A stretch of DNA of 64,000 nt from Chamaesiphon minutus PCC 6605 (GCF_000317145.1 NC_019697.1:4352886-4416885); one strand, 5' to 3'; positions 1-9,401 are shown, numbered from the stretch's first letter. Numbers and translations are program-made. The notes: a model not told the origin generated them from the sequence alone.

Positions 1-802
1 CAGACGGACTGAGGTTAATAGTTCTCGCCTTCTTGGTTTTGGTACTGCCAGTGACTCCCCGCGAGAAAGATTTCCCAATCCAGACCGAATCGAAATCAGA
101 AGATATGTGTTTCCATTTGAGTGCTGAAGCTTCCCCGCCCCTAGTGCCCATCCCCAGCCTGAACGCTACAAAATCGGCATAGTGGGAGTAGTACCGATTA
201 GTCCTGAACCCCTCGATAATCTTCTGTGCTTCATCCCTATTGAATGCGGCTACTGGTTGGACTGGTATCGATTTAAACCGCGTCGCAATCCCCACCCACG
301 GGTTATCTTCAGCTAATTGATATCGTCCCTTTCCCCACTCCCACGCCGATTTGAGTAGCATGATTCGGGCTTTGGCAGTACCAGGGGTTAGAGTATTGGC
401 GCAAACATCCGCAAAACTTACCGCCCGTCGCCTATCGACAGCCGCCGCCTGAATGTTCAGATATTTCTCTAACATCCGCTTGACTGGCTCATAGCGCGAC
501 TTAATCGAGGATTTGGCTAATCCCTCATGTTTGAATTGGTGCTGGGTGAATCGGTCAAATAACTCGACTGTGGTTATCTCACTGGCATTCTTACCGATGG
601 TCAAAGGTCGGTATTTCAGAAGACTGGCATCGTAGAAACCGTGTTTAGCATCGTTCTCGATCCGATCTTTAGTTGTGGATGCGAAAGCTCTCTCAGTCGT
701 TGAGTCATCCACACCCAAAGCCAAGTTTTTTCGTTTGCCCGTCTCTGGACAAGCCCATCGCAGTCGTAGTCTACCTTCAAGGTTCTCGATCGTAACTTTC
801 AT
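1..802 (-). CDS. Tyrosine recombinase (integrase), 3' part cut off by window edge
   Basis: From an ATG at 802 the minus strand stays open to position 1 (267 residues seen, no stop). The N-terminal 75 or so residues look like an arm-type DNA-binding domain, followed by a helical core-binding domain. Near residue 220 the run RLGMGTRGGEASALKW carries the first catalytic arginine of tyrosine recombinases, and STKTKKART soon after fits the beta-hairpin lysine region. The His-X-X-Arg and Tyr motifs would lie outside the window. The gene points away from tRNA-Pro(GGG), whose 3' end is 142 bp upstream of its start. That is the usual arrangement of an integrase next to its tRNA attachment site, so an integrated element probably extends to the left. 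Confidence 0.8.
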   Translation of the reverse strand, partial: MKVTIENLEGRLRLRWACPETGKRKNLALGVDDSTTERAFASTTKDRIENDAKHGFYDASLLKYRPLTIGKNASEITTVELFDRFTQHQFKHEGLAKSSIKSRYEPVKRMLEKYLNIQAAAVDRRRAVSFADVCANTLTPGTAKARIMLLKSAWEWGKGRYQLAEDNPWVGIATRFKSIPVQPVAAFNRDEAQKIIEGFRTNRYYSHYADFVAFRLGMGTRGGEASALKWKHISSDFDSVWIGKSFSRGVTGSTKTKKARTINLSPS

Positions 803-879
803 AGCAGGGTATAAAACAGGGTAAAAGTGTCATGTCTAAACACCCCTAACCACCCTTTGATTGTCAATAAGACAAACGG

Positions 880-921
880 AAAGGGTTTCAACAAAGTCGA
901 TAGACCTTGCCGAAACCCTTT
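880..921. repeat. 10-bp inverted repeat between integrase and tRNA-Pro
   Basis: AAAGGGTTTC (880-889) is the exact reverse complement of GAAACCCTTT (912-921), with 22 bases between. It lies directly downstream of tRNA-Pro on the minus strand. It may be a transcription terminator for the tRNA, although no clear U-run follows, or an integrase-related site near the tRNA 3' end. Confidence 0.5.
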
Positions 922-943
922 TCTAGTGCTGTTTTTCTTTTAA

Positions 944-1017
944 TCGGAACGAGAGGATTTGAACCTCCGACCCCTACTACCCCAAAGTAGTGCGCTACCA
1001 AGCTGCGCTACGTCCCG
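944..1017 (-). tRNA. tRNA-Pro(GGG)
   Basis: The minus strand folds as a complete 74-nt cloverleaf: acceptor CGGGACG/CGTTCCG, D-stem GCGC/GCGC, anticodon stem CTACT/AGTAG with loop TTGGGGT (anticodon GGG, followed by G37 as usual for proline), T-arm GGAGG TTCAAAT CCTCT, discriminator A. CCA is not encoded. The neighbouring recombinase suggests that its 3' end is an integration site. Confidence 0.95.
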
Positions 1018-1085
1018 ACGCAGTTATCAATCATAGCAAGTCTCGATCGATTGTGCAAGTCTAAATTTAGAGGGCAGAGGGTAGC

Positions 1086-2026
1086 TAGTATAGAGCGGCG
1101 GAAATAAACCAAGTATCTAAGAGGTTAGAGGTTTACCCTTGTAAGTCCATTTGAAGGGTTTGGCCATCGTAATGTTAAAGTAGTCCACAAACTCATGGAT
1201 CCGGGCTTTCAAGTGATTTGTACTGGTAAAGCTACCGCGTCGTAACAATTTCCGTACTAGAATCCCAAACCAGATCTCAATCTGATTCATCCAAGAACAA
1301 TGTTTGGGCGTGTAATGAATCACTAGCCGATGGTTTGGGTCGGCTAAAAATTGCGCTCGCGTCTCCATTGACTTCAAAATCCCCGACTGACCTTTAACAC
1401 CCAGCTCCTGTGGAGTTGTCTCTAATCCGGCCACCAGCCTAACCAGCGTCTCGGATTGATGGGTATTGAGACAATCCATGACCAAATGGTATTTTGCGGC
1501 AGTGGGATATTGTGCTAAGGAACGGGTGACATGCTCGGCGAAATCAGCTTCGGTTCGAGTTGCGCCCACACTGGCCAACGCAATTCGACCAGTTGCCACA
1601 TCGAAACTGGCAATTAATGATTGAGTTCCGTGTCGAGTATATTCAAACTCTACACGTTCGCACTGTCCTGGTTTCATCGGAATATTTGGCATAGTTCTCT
1701 CCAGTGCTTGAATCCCAGTCATTTCGTCCAGGCTGAGGGTGACTTCTCCTGTCAGCGCACGTTGGGGTGCTTGTTCGTAGACATTGCTAATTTCTAATGT
1801 CTCAGCAATCTCACCGTGACTTTTCCCTTGGGCTGCCAAGACGATGATTTTGGCTCGGAGTGCGATTTGTTGTGGCGTTTTCTTGCGCTTGAGTAGTTGT
1901 TGTAGTTCGGCTTGTTCTACTTCATTGAGTGTAATTAGGGCAGCGGATAATCTTGGCATCCTCTGTGTTCCTCTCATTTTGATGAGCTGCTTTCAATCAT
2001 AGGTCTATTTACGCCGCTCTGTACTA
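1086..2026 (-). mobile_element. IS630-family element, internally deleted
   Basis: Imperfect terminal inverted repeats of about 25 bp bound the element: the left starts TAGTATAGAGCGGCGGAAAT, the right (reverse-complemented) TAGTACAGAGCGGCGTAAAT. The ends carry TA dinucleotides, as expected from the TA target duplication of this family. The single gene inside is a shortened transposase. At about 940 bp it is shorter than full cyanobacterial IS630 copies. Both ends look intact, so it could still be moved by an intact transposase elsewhere. Confidence 0.85.
1117..1977 (-). pseudogene. IS630-type DDE transposase with in-frame internal deletion
   Basis: This 286-residue frame starts with the usual helix-turn-helix region ([26 protein letters not shown]) and then jumps straight to [23 protein letters not shown]. 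In full-length relatives roughly 90-100 residues, including the second HTH and linker, lie between these two runs. The catalytic core is otherwise present: first Asp in SLDEMTG, second Asp in VMDCLNTH, Glu in NQIEIWFG. The frame is not broken, so the loss is a clean in-frame deletion. Such a protein should lack part of its DNA-binding region and is probably inactive. Full-length size is from memory of the family. Confidence 0.8.
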
Positions 2027-2139
2027 GTAGGATAATTTTGCGTTTAATAATTGGAGATCGGAGGTTGAAGATCGAGCGAATTAGTAGTGGTCGATCGAAT
2101 TTAACTCGATCGACCACTATTTTTAGTTGATAAGATTGA

Positions 2140-2439
2140 TTAGTTGTGCTTGGCGCGGTAAATACTCCGAGAAGTATTATTTAAGCGTTGGTTGAGGCGA
2201 CGTTGCTCGTATTTAGTTAATTTGCCACCGCTGCGAATAGCGCGCAGCCTTGCGGCTTCGATATTATCTACGCGTCGATCGAGGTGGCGGTATTCGCGGG
2301 GTGAAATCGAACCATTGCGGACACCTTTATAAATCCGCTGCTCCTGACGATCGATCCGATTCTGGAGCGGTCCAGCCTGGGCGGCTAGCGGCGCAAAAAT
2401 GACCGCAGTAGCTACAATAATGCCAAATAACTTTTTCAC
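2140..2439 (-). CDS. Small exported basic protein of unknown function
   Basis: This 99-residue protein begins MKKLFGIIVATAVIFAPLAA, a clear signal peptide with probable cleavage after AQA. The mature part is strongly basic and helical, with two similar halves (RIDRQEQRIYKGVRNG and RLNQRLNNTSRSIYRAKHN). Similar small secreted Arg-rich proteins occur in many bacteria without known function. It stands alone between the IS630 remnant and the Hlip gene on the other strand. Periplasmic location is inferred from the signal peptide. Confidence 0.7.
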   Translation of the reverse strand: MKKLFGIIVATAVIFAPLAAQAGPLQNRIDRQEQRIYKGVRNGSISPREYRHLDRRVDNIEAARLRAIRSGGKLTKYEQRRLNQRLNNTSRSIYRAKHN

Positions 2440-2679
2440 AATCGAACTCCATTGATGTGTTGGTCTTCTGGGTACTTAGACAGGCAAGTCTCGATCGAGG
2501 TTCAATCTGGGAGTATTTTTTTTGGCAATCGAGAGTCAAAGCCGCTTTCAAAGCTGACTGGGGGAGGTTTCAAGTGAAGATCTAGATCCCTTCTGTTGGG
2601 AATAATCTCGATCGAATCGCACCAAACAGCCGTAAAATAAATATTGACATACTTTACAAATCGCAATATTCATTGAATC

Positions 2680-2856
2680 ATGGCAAAAGTACAACCGAGC
2701 GTCCAACCCAAACTAGTCATGACTAGATTTGGTTTCAATCGATTTGCAGAGCAATTGAATGGCAGAGCGGCAATGGTTGGCTTTGCAGCTCTAATTATCA
2801 TTGAGTACGTAACTAACCAAAATCCGCTGGCTTGGCTGGGATTGAGCCTTAATTAG
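2680..2856 (+). CDS. High-light-inducible protein (Hlip/Scp, single-helix chlorophyll a/b-binding)
   Basis: A 58-residue reading frame starts at ATG 2680. Its centre has the diagnostic chlorophyll-binding helix motif ExxNGRxAMxGF (here EQLNGRAAMVGFAALI), followed by hydrophobic residues to IEYVT and a short tail ending LAWLGLSLN. Hlips are one-helix thylakoid proteins that bind chlorophyll and carotenoid, associate with photosystem II assembly complexes or pigment-synthesis enzymes, and rise under high light. The length is normal for the family. The upstream 240 bp are non-coding and probably hold its promoter, but I could not pick a convincing light-response box. Confidence 0.88.
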   Translation: MAKVQPSVQPKLVMTRFGFNRFAEQLNGRAAMVGFAALIIIEYVTNQNPLAWLGLSLN

Positions 2857-3035
2857 AAAGCCATTGCGAAATATTATCCTGAGATCTGGGCATATTAAGA
2901 TCGCAACCTCAGTGCATTGACTCATCTCTCGTCAGTGGCGATCTATTACTCAGCCTGAGATTGTAGAATAGGATTACAGACCGTTTGCTGTTTGTGGCTG
3001 CATCATCTTTGAATCCTAGTCTGATTACCTACTAA

Positions 3036-3350
3036 ATGAACGCGATATTTCCCACCGTCTTGAAAAGACTATACCGCAAAGAACCAATATCAAGCTTTAT
3101 CATCATTGTTGGTGCAGTTGATGCTGTCCTCGGTGGCGTAAATGAGCTAGGCACATTAATGATTTTGGGTTTACTTACATCTGGGGTGGCTATCGGCTAC
3201 CGCTGGTGGTGTATCCAGCAGGCCGAAAATAGATCGGGTGTGCCGAATCTACGCCAACGCCAACGTAAATCAAAGCAATTATCTTTACCCCCTAGCTCGC
3301 ATAGATCCCCACTACCCGATCTAGATACTCGTCGCCGTCCACCATTATAA
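3036..3350 (+). CDS. Small membrane protein of unknown function
   Basis: This 104-residue protein has two adjoining hydrophobic segments (about residues 18-34 and 38-56: SSFIIIVGAVDAVLGG and LGTLMILGLLTSGVAIGY), then RWWCIQQAE and a polar, Arg/Ser/Pro-rich tail. I recall similar short two-helix proteins in other cyanobacteria, with no assigned role. The hydrophobic start with a basic flank (KRLYRKEP) suggests a cytoplasmic N-terminus. It stands alone; the next gene downstream starts 106 bp later. Confidence 0.6.
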   Translation: MNAIFPTVLKRLYRKEPISSFIIIVGAVDAVLGGVNELGTLMILGLLTSGVAIGYRWWCIQQAENRSGVPNLRQRQRKSKQLSLPPSSHRSPLPDLDTRRRPPL

Positions 3351-3456
3351 ATGGCTGGAGAGCGGTCGAGTTGAATCGATCGCCACAGAGGCAGTACCAA
3401 AAATCGGCACCAACTTACCTTGACCCTCTAAATTTAGATTAAGGACAACGATCGTC

Positions 3457-3633
3457 GTGAGTAATCATATCTGCTGGACTGCCGAAGCTGAAGCAAAACT
3501 CAAAGAAATTCCCTTTTTCGTGCGACCTGCGGCACGCAATAAAATCGAAAAGTTTGCCCAGGAACAAGGTGCGCTCGAAATTAACATCGAGGTGTACGAG
3601 CATGTCAAGCAACAATTTAAAGCTAAAAAATAA
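3457..3633 (+). CDS. Stand-alone PCP_red-like small protein (protochlorophyllide reductase subunit B C-terminal domain)
   Basis: A 58-residue frame starts at GTG 3457, with AAGGA at 3441 as ribosome binding site. The sequence WTAEAEAKLKEIPFFVRPAA followed by RNKIEKFAQEQG and EVYEHVKQQF matches the C-terminal domain of ChlB, the light-independent protochlorophyllide reductase subunit, which also exists as free small proteins in cyanobacteria. The function of the free form is not established; a role linked to pigment synthesis is only suggested by homology. It lies 116 bp upstream of dapF on the same strand. Confidence 0.75.
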   Translation: MSNHICWTAEAEAKLKEIPFFVRPAARNKIEKFAQEQGALEINIEVYEHVKQQFKAKK

Positions 3634-3749
3634 CTAGCGATCGCTAATCTATCCAGTTAGAGAACGCTCGTCGAAAACTATTCTTAAGTAGCAACAGTTT
3701 ATCTGTTAATCTAGGATCGGAAACGATTGTAAGCAAATCTCACTTCACT

Positions 3750-4598
3750 ATGTCGATCGCATTTAGCAAATATCAAGGCTTGGGTAACGATTTTATCCTG
3801 ATCGATAATCGTCATAGCGATATTCCTGTTATCGAGCCAGCAGCGGCAATTATTTGGTGCGATCGCCATTTTGGCATCGGCGGCGATGGGGTAATTTTTG
3901 TTTTGCCGGGACAAAATGGTGCTGACTATACCATGCGGATTTTTAATTCCGATGGTTCGGAGCCGGAGATGTGCGGCAATGGCATTCGCTGTATGGCTAA
4001 ATTTATTGCCGCTTTAGAAGGCAAGGTCGATACGGCTGTCACTTACAAAATTTATACTCTCGCTGGCATCATTACCCCTAAAGTATTGTTAGATGGGCAA
4101 GTAGAAGTTGATATGGGCGAACCGCGCTTACTATCTGCCGAAATTCCCACGACTTTGAATGCTTCTCAAGAGAAAGTAATCGGTCGATCGATCGAAGTCG
4201 ATGGAAAAACTTGGACGGTTACTTGCGTGAGCATGGGCAATCCACATTGTATGACTTTTGTCGAAGATGCTAGTAGTATTCCCTTAGAAACGATCGGGCC
4301 AAAATTCGAGCATCATCCCGCTTTTCCCCAACGGACTAATACTGAATTCGTCCAAGTCATTCGTCCCGATTATGTCAAAATGCGGGTCTGGGAACGTGGT
4401 GCTGGCATCACTCTTGCCTGCGGTACGGGGGCTTGTGCCACGGTAGTTGCAGGTGTCCTGACTGGCAAGTGCGATCGCCTTTGTACGGTAGAATTACCCG
4501 GTGGTGGTCTCCAAATCGAATGGTCGCAAGCCGATAACCGCGTATATATGACCGGGCCTGCTGAGTTAGTATTTAAAGGAGAGGCCGCAGCAGAATAA
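3750..4598 (+). CDS. dapF: Diaminopimelate epimerase
   Basis: This enzyme interconverts LL- and meso-diaminopimelate, the step before lysine and the source of the peptidoglycan crosslinking residue. The 282-residue length is normal. Both catalytic cysteines of the two-base mechanism are visible: in [12 protein letters not shown] and in [12 protein letters not shown]. The start [15 protein letters not shown] is the family's usual N-terminus. The partner dapL lies 15 kb away on the other strand, so the pathway is not clustered. A miniature-element fragment begins directly at the stop codon. Confidence 0.96.
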   Translation: MSIAFSKYQGLGNDFILIDNRHSDIPVIEPAAAIIWCDRHFGIGGDGVIFVLPGQNGADYTMRIFNSDGSEPEMCGNGIRCMAKFIAALEGKVDTAVTYKIYTLAGIITPKVLLDGQVEVDMGEPRLLSAEIPTTLNASQEKVIGRSIEVDGKTWTVTCVSMGNPHCMTFVEDASSIPLETIGPKFEHHPAFPQRTNTEFVQVIRPDYVKMRVWERGAGITLACGTGACATVVAGVLTGKCDRLCTVELPGGGLQIEWSQADNRVYMTGPAELVFKGEAAAE

Positions 4599-4646
4599 CC
4601 TCACATTTTGCATCAAAACTTATTTACTAGTGAAGAGTGAATAGTG
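4599..4646. repeat. Degenerate half of a miniature inverted-repeat element behind dapF
   Basis: TCACATTTTGCATCA (4601-4615) matches 13 of 15 bases of the terminal repeat TCACATCTTGCACCA found at 16831, and both are followed about 16-18 bases later by ACTAGTGA. No matching right end is present here. As at 16.8 kb, the repeat abuts a stop codon. It is followed by the GAATAGTG-type short tandem repeats that recur between genes in this genome. Confidence 0.5.
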
Positions 4647-4761
4647 AATAGTGGTTCAATTTTGCTTACATACAGGATAGTTTTGGTACTGAGGAGTAAT
4701 ATTGAGATCGATATTCATTTACTGCGGCAAAATCTGAATAACCCAATTAATCATCGCTAAT

Positions 4762-5499
4762 TTGCTACTGCAACTCGATCGGATCTGCTATACTCCACCA
4801 AATTTCACCCGCCCGCTATTGACAGATATTTCATTTGCATTGGCAGCAGGTGAAATTATTACTGTAACTGGAATTACTGGGGCTGGTAAAAGTACGTTAT
4901 TACGGTTGCTAAATCGCCTCAGCGAGCCAACTAACGGGCAGATTTTGTTAAATGGTGAAAACTATCGATCGCTGGTACCGATGCGATTACGACAGCGCGT
5001 GATGTTGGTAAGTCAAGAACCGAAACTTTTGGGAATGAAAGTAAGAGATACATTAGCTTATCCATTGCAGCTACAATCTATAGCTGCTGACGAAATCAAG
5101 CAGCGAATTATCACGATCGCCGAACAATTTGAAATTCTTAATGATTGGTTCGATCGCACGGAATTACAACTTTCTGTCGGACAAAGACAAATTATTGCAA
5201 TTGCTAGAGGCTTAATTACGCAACCGCAAATCTTATTACTCGACGAACCGATCGCTAATTTAGATTTTACCACTGCCGAAAAAGTACTGACCGCGATCGC
5301 CAACATTACTAAATCCCAGCAAATGGGTACGATAATAGTCAATCATCAGTTGGAATTAGCAGCCCGATTTAGCGATCGATTGCTTTACTTACAAGATGGT
5401 AAATTATTACTCGATAAATTAAGTAGCTCTGTCGATTGGCAAAATCTTCAACAGCAGATTCGCGCGGCAGAAACTGAGTCGATGGCAGAATGGGAGTAG
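4762..5499 (+). CDS. ABC transporter ATP-binding protein (YbbL/FetA-like)
   Basis: This 245-residue ATPase has Walker A GITGAGKST (about residues 38-46), a Q-loop (VSQEPKLLGM), a signature LSVGQRQ with Val in place of the usual Gly, Walker B ILLLDEP and the switch His in VNHQLE. The compact single domain and PstB/FetA-like order suggest a small transporter of the YbbL/FetA type. The YbbM/FetB permease that normally follows is absent: the next 240 bp hold no gene. The start is a TTG (LLLQLDRI); no better start is in frame. Substrate unknown. Confidence 0.82.
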   Translation: MLLQLDRICYTPPNFTRPLLTDISFALAAGEIITVTGITGAGKSTLLRLLNRLSEPTNGQILLNGENYRSLVPMRLRQRVMLVSQEPKLLGMKVRDTLAYPLQLQSIAADEIKQRIITIAEQFEILNDWFDRTELQLSVGQRQIIAIARGLITQPQILLLDEPIANLDFTTAEKVLTAIANITKSQQMGTIIVNHQLELAARFSDRLLYLQDGKLLLDKLSSSVDWQNLQQQIRAAETESMAEWE

Positions 5500-5743
5500 T
5501 TATGTGCCAGAGGATTTTTCCAGATTCGATTAGAGCGATTTCTCGATGGCGTCTATCGAAATGTCCAGTTTCATTGGCCTATCTTTGAATGTAATCATCT
5601 AAACTGTCGTTACTACATTTAAATGTCGATCGATCGTGCTGCTTACTAATGTTATGACGACATTGGCTACTACATCTCACCAGATTAAATTCTCCCGATC
5701 GATAGAAACACGAAAACCCCGCGTATTGCGAGGTTTCGAGAAG

Positions 5744-5815
<72 letters not shown>

Positions 5816-5945
5816 GTAAGTCTAGATTGATATTATACCAAGTTTTGGCTGCATGGCAAGCGATCGACCGGAAATTGGGGTCGATCGCTAATTTCCGGTC
5901 GATCGAGCGTTCTACAGAGTGCAAAATGCCCGACCGTAGGTTAGT

Positions 5946-6833
5946 CTAGATTTCGGCAGCGGCGCGTTCGATGAGGCGTCGGGCTAGCGTCTGAGTTCCG
6001 GTATGGGCATAATAATTGGTGCTCACATCCAGAAATGCACCTAGATAATCGAGCTTATCATCGGTGATGTCTACAAAGTTGCGGAGATTGCCGACGACGG
6101 TTTGTGGCGTCAAACCGCGAGAATTGACAAAGTCGCTCATCCAACCGCTGACGGAGCTAAAGCTCTGGGTAATAAAGCCCAACTGTCCGCCCGTATCGCC
6201 GCCTGGAACTTGGTCTTTGATGCTTTTGAAGGTCTGGTTACCTTCTAGTTCGCGAGGGGACATGCCGCCCATTTTATCCATCACCATGCTGATAAAATCT
6301 GGCCCGAGGGGAATTAAGCCATCGAAACAAATTAATGCCGCCATCCGCATCAGCGACTCACCGCCGTAATCGCCTAAAGCAGCTAAGAAATCGCCCACAC
6401 TATCGCCAGGAATGCCATTAATTTGACAAAAAGCGACGATTTCGGCAACTAGTTTGACACTTAAATCGATCGTTTGGGCGGTTTCTGCTTTGGGGGTAAT
6501 ATTACCCAAAAAGCCCAACAGCGAAACCTTTTCGCCGATTTTATTGGCCAAGGCTGCCGCACCAAGGGCACTAGAGCCGGAATCTACAGTATTGTAGAGC
6601 CACATTGCAGTTTGATAGCCTTCGCCCTTGTCATTGTACAGAGCGACTGCGCGTTCGCCGATCGCTTGAATGTAGTCGGGATCGTCAGTGCCAGTGACGA
6701 CTTTAATGGTGTTATCGAAGCCGACAAGATTCTGCCATTGTCCGGGAATGATAAAATCTAGGGCATTCAATGACATGACGGTTAAACCCCCAGTGGGCAA
6801 CTCATCTACTAGTTCAAAAATTGCTTTGCTCAC
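5946..6833 (-). CDS. Conserved protein of unknown function, soluble, 295 aa
   Basis: I do not recognise a named domain. The protein begins MSKAIFELVDELPTGGLTV, has no signal peptide, and is largely helical with Gly-rich turns (LGAAALANKIGEKVSLLGFLGN; MVMDKMGGMSPREL). The C-terminal third (SGWMSDFVNSRGLTPQTVVGNLRNFVDI) ends AAAEI. Composition and codon use match neighbouring core genes. It lies 35 bp downstream of the 171-residue lipoprotein gene on the same strand, so the two may be co-transcribed. Confidence 0.6.
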   Translation of the reverse strand: MSKAIFELVDELPTGGLTVMSLNALDFIIPGQWQNLVGFDNTIKVVTGTDDPDYIQAIGERAVALYNDKGEGYQTAMWLYNTVDSGSSALGAAALANKIGEKVSLLGFLGNITPKAETAQTIDLSVKLVAEIVAFCQINGIPGDSVGDFLAALGDYGGESLMRMAALICFDGLIPLGPDFISMVMDKMGGMSPRELEGNQTFKSIKDQVPGGDTGGQLGFITQSFSSVSGWMSDFVNSRGLTPQTVVGNLRNFVDITDDKLDYLGAFLDVSTNYYAHTGTQTLARRLIERAAAEI

Positions 6834-6868
6834 AGATGACTCCTACAGATAATACAACTATTAATCTA

Positions 6869-7384
6869 CTACTTGAGTGTGGATAATCCACCTAAGTTAA
6901 ACTTTTGGAGCCACATTTGACGATCTTCAGCCGTAAAGGAAGGATCGCGAGAAGCTACTTTAACTTGGTAACGGTTATTGACTAATACCGAAGTGCTTTT
7001 GAGCTTGGCATCATCTACTAGTGGATAGTTATTCAGTTTGCTGATACTATTTTCATATTTCTTAGCTGCTGCGGGTAAGCTAATTGTGTCGCTGATGGAG
7101 AGTACGGCAACGTTTTTACCATCTTTGTTGAGTTTGGCTTCAGCAAAGCCCTTCTTCTCTTGGGAGAATACCCGCGAGTAGCCACTAGCACCTTGAGGGA
7201 AATATTTATTAAAGTCGCCGCCAGATTCGGCTTTTTTGGCGACTGCGGCGGGTGCGTTGCGACCCGAAGTCTCTTTTTGAGTTGCGGCGTACTTTGAAGG
7301 TTCTTTACTCGAACAGCCTGTAAAGATTAAAACTACTGACAATACGATCGGCATTAATGCCTTACGCCAATTAGAAACAATCAT
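6869..7384 (-). CDS. Lipoprotein of unknown function
   Basis: This 171-residue protein has a type II signal peptide: basic MIVSNWRKAL, a hydrophobic run, then lipobox FTGC with Cys24 as the lipidation site. A low-complexity Ala/Ser/Lys linker follows. The mature domain (about 60-171) includes GASGYSRVFSQEKKGFAEAKL and repeated Lys-rich helices. The layout resembles other small cyanobacterial lipoproteins with no known role. It is upstream of and co-directional with the 295-residue unknown, 35 bp apart. Membrane anchoring is inferred from the lipobox. Confidence 0.65.
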   Translation of the reverse strand: MIVSNWRKALMPIVLSVVLIFTGCSSKEPSKYAATQKETSGRNAPAAVAKKAESGGDFNKYFPQGASGYSRVFSQEKKGFAEAKLNKDGKNVAVLSISDTISLPAAAKKYENSISKLNNYPLVDDAKLKSTSVLVNNRYQVKVASRDPSFTAEDRQMWLQKFNLGGLSTLK

Positions 7385-7627
7385 GGTCCAATTTATTGAT
7401 TTGAACTTCTCTATTGTCGCTTACACCCATGGCGATTGTGGTAGGAAAACCGATCCCTAAAGAGCGGATAGCAGGTAGGGCATCCGGTTAGACGGCGGAA
7501 AATTGTTAACAATTGAGTCAATCTATGACAGATTTCGATCGAACGAATCGTTTTTAAATCGGACAGCTCTAATGATTTTTTGCGTATAATTCGATCGAGG
7601 CTCTCTTTTTTTCTTATTGTCAAACCT

Positions 7628-8419
7628 ATGGATATTTTCCCAGCGATCGATCTTTTGGATGGTAAATGTGTGCGGCTGTATCAGGGCGATTATGACAAGT
7701 CACAGGTATTTAATGACAACCCCGCAGATATGGCTCGCGATTGGATCGAACAAGGGGCTACCAAGCTACATTTGGTAGATTTAGATGGTGCCAAAGCCGG
7801 ACATCCGGTCAATCTGTCGGCGATCGCCAGTATTGTAGAAGTAGTCAAGAATACAACCGATCGGCAAATTCAAATCCAAGTTGGTGGCGGACTGCGCGAT
7901 GGAGCGAGCGTGTCAGAATTATTAAAATTAGGTGTCGATCGGGCTATTCTGGGAACGGTAGCCGTAGAACAACCGCAATTAGTAGCAGATTTATGTCAGC
8001 GATATCCGCGTCAAATTGTTGTTGGTATCGATGCACGCGATGGCAAAGTTGCCACCAAAGGCTGGTTGGAAACTTCGGAAGTATCAGCCACGGAGTTGGC
8101 TAGTCGGATGGCGGCAATGGGTGTGGCAGCGATTATTTATACAGATATTCACCGCGATGGTACGCTCGCAGGACCCAATTTGGAAGCCCTGCGAGAGTTA
8201 GCTGGCGGGGTAGAAATTCCCGTCATCGCTTCGGGGGGAGTCAGTAGCGTGCGGGATTTACTCAACCTGCTGTCGCTATCTACACTCGGCGTTACAGGCG
8301 TAATTGTCGGTCGCGCGCTATATACGGGAGAAGTCAGCCTCACCGAAGCAATTCGCGCTGTGGGTGAGGGTAGATGGCAAGATGTGCCCCCAGATTTGGG
8401 TGCGACTAATTTTGCTTAG
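7628..8419 (+). CDS. hisA: Phosphoribosylformimino-5-aminoimidazole carboxamide ribotide isomerase
   Basis: HisA is the fourth-step isomerase of histidine synthesis. The 263-residue TIM barrel starts [17 protein letters not shown], the family's standard N-terminus, with the first catalytic Asp in AIDLLDGK and the second in [11 protein letters not shown]. Phosphate-binding loops VQVGGGLRD-like (here [10 protein letters not shown]) and IASGGVSS are present. I chose ATG 7628 rather than the open extension to 7580, which would add 16 residues unlike the family. The 3' end overlaps the convergent Hpt gene by 14 bp. hisZ and hisIE lie elsewhere in this window, not clustered. Confidence 0.96.
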   Translation: MDIFPAIDLLDGKCVRLYQGDYDKSQVFNDNPADMARDWIEQGATKLHLVDLDGAKAGHPVNLSAIASIVEVVKNTTDRQIQIQVGGGLRDGASVSELLKLGVDRAILGTVAVEQPQLVADLCQRYPRQIVVGIDARDGKVATKGWLETSEVSATELASRMAAMGVAAIIYTDIHRDGTLAGPNLEALRELAGGVEIPVIASGGVSSVRDLLNLLSLSTLGVTGVIVGRALYTGEVSLTEAIRAVGEGRWQDVPPDLGATNFA

Positions 8420-9401
8420 AGTTTGAGATGACGCGGTGTAGCAGTACCACCAATTCGGTAACTTGTTGGCGACTGAAGTTTTGCAAGATGCCTTGAGCTG
8501 CGCCGCGAACGTCCACAGGAATCGTAATTTGTGCTGCTGCGGTCGGAGCGACAACAGGTGTCGGTGCGACTGGAGCCACGGTGGCGACGGATTGCTGGAG
8601 CTGCGCTGAGGCGGTAATCTCGCTATCGCGACCTGCGGCGAGTAAATCGCCAGCTTGTTTGATCTCGCGAATGACGAGTGGAGCTACAGCATTATAAGTG
8701 TTGTGGGGATTGGCGATCGCTTGAGTGGTGGTTTGGACTAGAGCTTGCCAATTAGCTGCATTTGGCTGGATCGCGCTCAAAGATTGTGCCACACTGACTA
8801 ATTGTTGGCGATTGGCTGGATTGTCGCCTTGCTTGAATAAGGCTAACATTTGCTGAAGGGTCGTCGTCACGGTTGCCACGACATTAACGGGTGGAGCCAT
8901 GACCGCAGTGTTACCGACAGCCATTTCTTTGGGCGCGGCGACCGCTGGTGCTTCTTTAGTATTATCTTGAGTATGAATATTGAGCATCTCTTCAAGATAC
9001 TCTTGCAACTCGACAAAATTAGCAGCCGAGCCAGATAAAATGCTATCGACAACTTCTGGACGCAAGCTCAAGGTAGGCGAGTTGGCTAATTCTTCAACTA
9101 AGGCTTTAAGCGCATCGTAACCTTGGAGAAATAGACTTTCCAGTCGGCGATCGATCGGTACCGGATGATCGCGTAAAATCTTGAAACAATCTTCTAATTT
9201 ATGTGCGGTTGCTTGGATACCACTAAAGCCCAGCATAGCTGCCCCACCTTTAATCGAGTGAGCGGCTCGAAACATTTCGTTGACTCGTTCTGCATCGGAG
9301 ATAACTTCTGCTAAGTCTAATAATCCTTGTTCTACTGTTTCTAGATGTTCCTGTGCTTCTTCAATGAAGTAGTGCACGATCTGCTGCTTGTTATCGTCCA
9401 T
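8406..9401 (-). CDS. Orphan histidine phosphotransfer (Hpt) domain protein
   Basis: Residues 1-110 form an Hpt four-helix bundle with the phospho-accepting histidine in [16 protein letters not shown] (His48). This is the P1 domain seen at the start of CheA-type kinases. No dimerisation, kinase or CheW domain follows. The rest (about 175-331) is an Ala/Val/Pro/Thr-rich linker and a helical tail ending [20 protein letters not shown]. It is therefore either a stand-alone phosphorelay protein or a relic of a CheA-like kinase. No response regulator is adjacent. The last 14 bp overlap the end of hisA on the other strand. Confidence 0.82.
   Translation of the reverse strand: MDDNKQQIVHYFIEEAQEHLETVEQGLLDLAEVISDAERVNEMFRAAHSIKGGAAMLGFSGIQATAHKLEDCFKILRDHPVPIDRRLESLFLQGYDALKALVEELANSPTLSLRPEVVDSILSGSAANFVELQEYLEEMLNIHTQDNTKEAPAVAAPKEMAVGNTAVMAPPVNVVATVTTTLQQMLALFKQGDNPANRQQLVSVAQSLSAIQPNAANWQALVQTTTQAIANPHNTYNAVAPLVIREIKQAGDLLAAGRDSEITASAQLQQSVATVAPVAPTPVVAPTAAAQITIPVDVRGAAQGILQNFSRQQVTELVVLLHRVISNSKQN

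Noticed and set aside
2327-2551. Minus-strand open frame overlapping the small exported protein
   Set aside because: Shadow frame; the signal-peptide protein in the other frame explains the region.
5500-5743. Possible YbbM/FetB permease behind the ABC ATPase
   Set aside because: The interval is too short and holds no hydrophobic reading frame.
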